A DNA stretch of 9,540 nt. Source: Deltaproteobacteria bacterium (GTDB lineage: Bacteria > Desulfobacterota > Desulfarculia > Adiutricales > Adiutricaceae). The stretch spans positions 1-9,540 of the forward strand of contig JAITJT010000140.1 of the NCBI GenBank assembly GCA_031278795.1, in the 5' to 3' direction. Position 1 is the first letter of the stretch. Each line of letters starts with the position of its first letter. Under the pieces are notes generated by a model, which was not told where the DNA came from, did not search any database, and saw only the letters and a list, made by a program, of their open reading frames with translations. The position numbers and the translations under genes are program-made. Shown here piece after piece: positions 6,095 through 9,540 of this stretch.

Positions 6095-6709
6095 ATGGCA
6101 TTCAATCCCAATCAGCTTTTAAACAACCCATCCGCGCTCATGGCTTTAAGGGGCGCCAAGGGCCAAAAGAAAGAGGAGGGGGAGAGCGTTCAGAAGATAG
6201 CTCCGCCCCCCTTCAACCAGGGCCTCTATAAGGACGCCTTCAGCCGCCTAGGGCTCCTCCACATAGCCAACGTGGCGGACCTTGGCTGCGGGGCGGGCAA
6301 TTTCACCTCCGTCATGGTGGAGAAGAACCAGCGGCCGGAGGTATACATTGGCGTGGACCAGAGCCACACCCAGATCCAGATAGCCAAGCAGGCCTATCCT
6401 GGCTGGCATTTCGTCTACGGCGACTTCAACGCCGCCTACGTGCGCCAGGAGTACGAGCGCTTCGAGGCCTATCTACTCTTAAACGTCCTAGACACAATCG
6501 AAGACGACTTGGGCTTCCTGGAGGGAATCACCAGCGGCAAATACCTGGTCTTCTCCTACCCCAAGGCCGAAAGGGAAGGCTCTCTGCGCTTTTTCCCGGA
6601 CAACTACAGCATGCGCGACCGCTACTCGGCCCTTCTTAACATAAGAACCATAGGCACTTTCCGCGGCGACAATGAGGAATACGGCATGGTCGCGGCCGTG
6701 AAATGGTAA
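6095..6709 (+). CDS. Class I SAM-dependent methyltransferase, substrate unknown
   Basis: 204 residues from ATG 6095, chosen because AGAAGGA (6083-6089) sits five bases upstream. A TTG 45 bases earlier (6050) is in frame but has no such site. Motif I VADLGCGAGNF (60-70) is the glycine-rich SAM loop. VYIGVDQS (83-90, Asp88) is the acidic residue that normally binds the SAM ribose. VYGDFN (107-112) and the LLLNVLDTIEDD segment (127-138) follow the usual Rossmann order. The N-terminal 40 residues are Asn/Gln- and Lys-rich and the acceptor-specific part is unrecognised. The stop (6707-6709) is six bases before the GTG of the NadA-like gene, so it is likely the first gene of the four-gene cluster. 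It may modify a small molecule, protein or RNA; nothing in the sequence decides which. Confidence 0.85.
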   Translation: MAFNPNQLLNNPSALMALRGAKGQKKEEGESVQKIAPPPFNQGLYKDAFSRLGLLHIANVADLGCGAGNFTSVMVEKNQRPEVYIGVDQSHTQIQIAKQAYPGWHFVYGDFNAAYVRQEYERFEAYLLLNVLDTIEDDLGFLEGITSGKYLVFSYPKAEREGSLRFFPDNYSMRDRYSALLNIRTIGTFRGDNEEYGMVAAVKW

Positions 6710-6715
6710 ATAGCC

Positions 6716-7624
6716 GTGACTCTCTCCCCCAAAAAGGCAATGCAGTCCGCCCGCATAAGGGATCTCTCAGATAGTTTGGACCTGGAGATCCTCTCCCACT
6801 ATTATATGCGCAAGGAGGTCAAGGACGTCTCCCACTTCGTGGGAGGTACCCGCGCCATCCTGGCGCGGGCTAAGGAAAGTTCTAAAAGCGCGCTCATTGT
6901 CTGCGCGGTTAACTTCATTAGCGAGCGTATTAAGGAGATGAGGCCGGACATTCCCATAATAATTCCAAGGCTAGACACCTTGTGCCCCCTTAGCGAGAAG
7001 GCGGATCTCTCGCTACTTGAGGAACTTAGGAGGCGCTCTCCCCATAGCCTGATACTAGCCGGCTTAAAGACCGCCAAAGACGTGAAGGATCACTGTGATA
7101 AAATCCTCAAGGTAGAAGAGATTCCCTCGTCCTACGTGGATCACCCCAAGCGAGACGTCCTGGTGCTTCCCACCCTGGAGGGCCCGGGCGGAAGGGTTAA
7201 GGAGAGCCTAAGGGATCTCGCCCCCAAGTGCATGGTGCACGCCCAGGTGGAGTACTCTGAGGTGATGGAACTAATCCGGGAGCACCCCCGGGCCCAGGTT
7301 CTCTCCAACTCGCTAGCCACTGACGCGGTGAAGGGTCTCTCGGACTTCATAGGGGACACGGACGATCTCTTCCACTACGTGGAGAGCTGCGGAAGCCAAG
7401 AGTATATCGTGGTAAGCGAATGGGGCCTCATAGAGAGCTTAAGCGAGAGTTTTCCCGGGAAAAAATTTTACGAACTCCAAACAGAGATGTTCTGTCCCAA
7501 CATGAAGCTCACCAACCTCAAGGACATACTTTCCGCCCTGGAGGCCCAGGGCCTCTCCGGGCACCTTGTAAGAGCATCGTTTGACAGAGACGGAGACAGA
7601 AGAATTTATGATCTATCTAGATAA
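6716..7624 (+). CDS. Divergent quinolinate synthase (NadA)-like [4Fe-4S] protein
   Basis: 302 residues, the size of classical NadA, which condenses iminoaspartate with dihydroxyacetone phosphate using a [4Fe-4S] cluster held by three cysteines. Family features: S-H-Y-Y (27-30), the LIVCAVNFISE strand (60-70), Cys90 in D-T-L-C-P-L-S-E, Cys172 in K-C-M-V-H (family CxVH), I-G-D-T (212-215), and Cys260 in F-C-P-N-M-K. Cys90, Cys172 and Cys260 align with the three cluster ligands. Missing features: Y-V-N-x-T is L-A-G-L-K-T-A (114-120), the T-S-x-N-A segment is K-V-E-E-I (132-136), the HPE(C/S) motif is S-N-S-L-A (197-201), and G-D-S is G-G-T (43-45). These normally line the quinolinate pocket, so standard NadA activity is doubtful. 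The alignment is by eye. The GTG start has no clear ribosome site and is probably coupled to the methyltransferase stop. The end overlaps the desulfurase start by 17 bp. Confidence 0.85.
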   Translation: MTLSPKKAMQSARIRDLSDSLDLEILSHYYMRKEVKDVSHFVGGTRAILARAKESSKSALIVCAVNFISERIKEMRPDIPIIIPRLDTLCPLSEKADLSLLEELRRRSPHSLILAGLKTAKDVKDHCDKILKVEEIPSSYVDHPKRDVLVLPTLEGPGGRVKESLRDLAPKCMVHAQVEYSEVMELIREHPRAQVLSNSLATDAVKGLSDFIGDTDDLFHYVESCGSQEYIVVSEWGLIESLSESFPGKKFYELQTEMFCPNMKLTNLKDILSALEAQGLSGHLVRASFDRDGDRRIYDLSR

Positions 7625-8771
7625 CGCGGCCACCTCCTTTCCCAAGCCCGAGCAGGTGGTGGAGGCCGTGACCAAGGCCTTACTAGCGCCAGCCTCTCCA
7701 GGGCGGAGCGGGCACCGCCCCGCCCTGGAGGCATCTAGGGTAATATTTAGAGCCAGAAAGAAAATAGCCACCCTCTTCGGGCTTAAGGGCCCGGAGCGGG
7801 TGGTATTCACCCAAAACATCACCTGGGCCATTAATTTGGCCGTGAGTGGTCTTAGCTTCCAAGAAGGAGACGAGATAATAAGCACCTCTTTGGAGCACAA
7901 CTCCACGGCCAGGCCCCTAAAGCTCCTCCATGACCATAGCCATATCCTCTGGAAGACCCTCCACCCGCAAGTGAGTGGGATAATAGAGGCGAAGGACATC
8001 CTTCCCCTCTTAAATGACAAGGTCAAGCTGGTGGTTTTGAACCACGCCTCCAACGTGACGGGCGCCATCACCCCGGTTAAAGAGATTAAGAAACTTATAG
8101 GTGATATCCCCCTCCTTCTGGACACGGCGCAGAGCGCCGGCTCTTACCCCATGGAGGACGCGAGCGACTACGCGGACATCATCACCTTCACCGGCCACAA
8201 GGGGCTCTTGGGCCCCACGGGAACCGGTGGGCTCTGGGTGCGGGAGGGAATCGAGCTCAGGCCCCTGGCGGTGGGCGGCTCCGGATCCAACTCCGAGAGC
8301 CTGGAGCACCCCAAGTTTCTCCCCGATGCCCTGGAGGCCGGTACCCTCAACACCCATGGTCTCGCTGGCTTGAATGCCGGCGTGGGCTATGTGCTCGAGC
8401 GCGGCGTGGAAAACATTAGAGCCCACGAGATGGAGCTAACCAACATTTTCCTAAAAGAGGTGGAGACTATTCCAGGCCTTAAGGTGATAGGGCCAGCTTT
8501 AGGAATAGAAGAGAGGGTCGCGACCATTTCCATCACCCTGGAGGGCTACTCCTCGTCAGACTTAGGGAGGCTCTTGGAAGAGAGGTATGGTATCATGATC
8601 AGATGCGGACTCCACTGCTCGCCCATGGCCCACGAGACCCAAGGGACCTACCCGGCCGGAGCCTCCAGGTTCTCCTTCGGGGTCTTCAACACCAAAGAGC
8701 ACGCGCACGCTGCCGCGAGCGCGCTTAAGGAGCTCGCTCTCGCCAGACGAGGCGAATCCCAGGCTTTGTGA
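7608..8771 (+). CDS. Group-II (SufS/Csd-like) cysteine desulfurase family protein
   Basis: 387 residues from ATG 7608. An in-frame TTG at 7581 would add nine residues, but M-I-Y-L-D-N-A-A-T-S is the usual start of this family. A PLP enzyme (aminotransferase class V) that removes sulfur from cysteine, or selenium from selenocysteine, as a cysteine-bound persulfide or perselenide. Visible residues: His97 in LEHNS, N-H-A-S-N-V-T-G (145-152), Asp172 and Gln175 in LLDTAQSAG, PLP lysine Lys198 in TGHKG, the G-P-T-G-T-G-G-L-W loop (202-210), and catalytic Cys337 in RCGLHCSPMAH, followed by R-F-S-F-G-V-F-N-T. This C-terminus matches the 'cysteine desulfurase family protein' subgroup often encoded beside DUF3343, not IscS or NifS. 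The start lies inside the NadA-like gene and the stop overlaps the DUF3343 start in GTGA, so translation is coupled. It is the likely sulfur or selenium donor for its neighbours. Confidence 0.93.
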   Translation: MIYLDNAATSFPKPEQVVEAVTKALLAPASPGRSGHRPALEASRVIFRARKKIATLFGLKGPERVVFTQNITWAINLAVSGLSFQEGDEIISTSLEHNSTARPLKLLHDHSHILWKTLHPQVSGIIEAKDILPLLNDKVKLVVLNHASNVTGAITPVKEIKKLIGDIPLLLDTAQSAGSYPMEDASDYADIITFTGHKGLLGPTGTGGLWVREGIELRPLAVGGSGSNSESLEHPKFLPDALEAGTLNTHGLAGLNAGVGYVLERGVENIRAHEMELTNIFLKEVETIPGLKVIGPALGIEERVATISITLEGYSSSDLGRLLEERYGIMIRCGLHCSPMAHETQGTYPAGASRFSFGVFNTKEHAHAAASALKELALARRGESQAL

Positions 8772-9070
8772 AGGTGTGTATGGAGTCTACGAGAGGCGAA
8801 ATCATCCTGGTGTTCTCATCCAACACCAGGATTCTTTTAGCTGAGGAGCTCCTGGAAGAACTGGAATTGCCCTTCATCCTGGTTCCCGTGCCCAAGGAGG
8901 TAAACCCCAACTGCGGACTGGCCATAAGCTTCAAGGAAGAGGATAGGAATCTCATAATGCCCGCTCTGGACAAGGGGGACCTCTGGCCTCAGTCCAGCTA
9001 CATCCGGAGGGGGGAAGAGTTTGGGGACTATCCACTCTTAAGAGAGGATAATAATACAGCCGTGGATTAA
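8768..9070 (+). CDS. DUF3343 putative Se/S carrier-like protein
   Basis: 100 residues from GTG 8768, which shares GTGA with the desulfurase stop. ATG 8780, with AAGG five bases upstream, is an alternative that would remove four residues. The pattern matches DUF3343: a first strand I-I-L-V-F-S-S-N-T, a helix with A-E-E-L-L-E-E-L, P-F-I-L-V-P-V-P-K-E-V, and the family's conserved C-G-L-A (Cys49-Ala52), then I-S-F. Members are often encoded next to this kind of desulfurase or beside YedF/YedE selenium proteins. Cys49 may carry sulfur or selenium, a family-level proposal not proven here. The 20 residues after S-S-Y-I-R-R are acidic and variable. It is the last gene of the cluster, followed by a terminator-like hairpin. 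Confidence 0.85.
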   Translation: MKVCMESTRGEIILVFSSNTRILLAEELLEELELPFILVPVPKEVNPNCGLAISFKEEDRNLIMPALDKGDLWPQSSYIRRGEEFGDYPLLREDNNTAVD

Positions 9071-9077
9071 GCGCGAT

Positions 9078-9106
9078 AAACCCTGATCGAGCGGTGGGTT
9101 TTTTTT
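9078..9106 (+). terminator. Intrinsic terminator after the DUF3343 gene
   Basis: AAACCC (9078-9083) pairs with GGGTTT (9096-9101) over a 12-base loop, with a run of eight T (9099-9106). It lies eight bases after the stop of the last gene. The stem is short, but position and T-run support transcription end of the plus-strand cluster. Confidence 0.6.
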
Positions 9107-9540
9107 GATTGCTTGGGTAAAAGGGAAGCGCTATTTGCTTCTTGAGAGGCAATAACTAATGCCGCATTGCCACTTTGAGCGTGTTTTGCGCGTTCTTGAG
9201 AGTCTTGATTTAACGCTATATAACTAGCTAAATCGTAGGCATTTAATACACCTAAATCTTTTCGCGTTTTTTTCTCTCTAAAAATCTCCAGCACAAGCTT
9301 GGAATGGGGTTTTTAAAGGGATTCTTTTTGTTTTATCCTCAAGCTTAGCATTGGCATTAAAGCGTGTAGTTATATGAATAATTAGCGTTTTCTTGGACGC
9401 AGAAGAGTTACAAAAATAAGAAAAAAAAGAGTGGATTTAGGGCTTTTTTAGTCCAGAGTCCTCGCGCTGCAGTTCTGAGATAACGCACCAATCTTTGTTT
9501 TCCCAATTACGGTTCTTCGCTCTAACGAAGCGATTTTCCA
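9107..9540. other. AT-rich right end without a supported complete gene
   Basis: Plus-strand frames are short and stop-ridden. On the minus strand an open frame runs from about 9312 to 9067 (75 residues from GTG 9294). It reads like ordinary protein sequence (A-Y-D-L-A-S-Y-I-A-L-N and so on), but it has no ribosome site, runs through the terminator and is unrecognised; it could be a decayed gene. Sequence from 9313 to 9436 holds A/T tracts only. No RNA gene or attachment site was recognised. Confidence 0.5.
9437..9538 (-). CDS. Possible C-terminal end of a minus-strand gene entering from the right edge
   Basis: The minus strand is open from the right edge to a TAA at 9437-9439, giving 33 residues with a protein-like, charged composition (R-F-V-R-A-K-N-R-N-W-E-N-K-D-W-C, ending D-S-G-L-K-K-P). 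A second minus-strand frame is open over the same bases, so this choice is not firm. The fragment is too short to identify. Confidence 0.2.
   Translation of the reverse strand, partial: ENRFVRAKNRNWENKDWCVISELQREDSGLKKP

Noticed and set aside
6716..6739. ATG 6740 as the start of the NadA-like gene
   Set aside because: Its AAGG is only two bases away, too close for a ribosome site. GTG 6716, six bases after the upstream stop, fits coupled translation better, though neither is certain.
8010..8426. Long antisense frames within the cysteine desulfurase gene
   Set aside because: They are shadows of a GC-rich gene with clear conserved motifs on the plus strand.
9470..9520. Possible tRNA end because of a GCACCA sequence
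   Set aside because: No acceptor, anticodon or T-arm pairing could be built around it.

Overview
The window looks like a piece of a bacterial chromosome, probably from an anaerobe. A desulfobacterial (deltaproteobacterial) or similar strict anaerobe is my best guess. The reasons are the divergent Fe-S quinolinate-synthase-like protein, the group-II cysteine desulfurase of the 'cysteine desulfurase family' type and a DUF3343 protein, a trio typical of anaerobes with active sulfur or selenium metabolism. The taxon is an inference. The genes between about 1.43 and 9.07 kb are GC-rich. The spacers and both window ends are strikingly AT-rich and carry low-complexity tracts.

Layout. (1) Positions 1-1142, minus strand: a gene cut by the left edge. 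It encodes a protein of at least 380 residues ending in a DUF559-type endonuclease-like domain, and it is AT-richer than the core. (2) 1429-4300, minus strand: a housekeeping cluster in transcription order gph-like phosphatase, coaE, rarA. coaE and rarA overlap by 8 bp, and a hairpin whose T-tract points the 'wrong' way lies between gph and coaE. (3) 4301-4809: a 509-bp divergent spacer with several perfect inverted repeats. It also holds a Shine-Dalgarno-preceded 20-codon mini-ORF whose stop codon lies in the loop of an intrinsic-terminator-like hairpin, with a competing upstream hairpin, which resembles an attenuator. (4) 4810-5790, plus strand: a TPR protein with an unusual C-terminal CDCH-containing region. 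(5) 5791-6094: an AT-rich spacer with a 15-bp tandem repeat. (6) 6095-9070, plus strand: a tight four-gene cluster of SAM methyltransferase, NadA-like protein, cysteine desulfurase and DUF3343 protein, with gaps or overlaps of a few bases and a terminator-like hairpin after it. (7) 9071-9540: mostly noncoding AT-rich DNA, possibly with the end of another minus-strand gene.

The most interesting system is the plus-strand cluster. The NadA-like protein keeps the three cysteines that hold the [4Fe-4S] cluster of quinolinate synthase and the neighbouring CxVH and H-Y-Y motifs. It has lost the Y-x-N, T-S-x-N-A and HPE(C/S) motifs that form the quinolinate pocket. It is co-encoded with a sulfur (or selenium) donor enzyme and a DUF3343 putative carrier. 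I infer a repurposed Fe-S enzyme, possibly in sulfur or selenium transfer, rather than ordinary NAD synthesis. The substrate is unknown.
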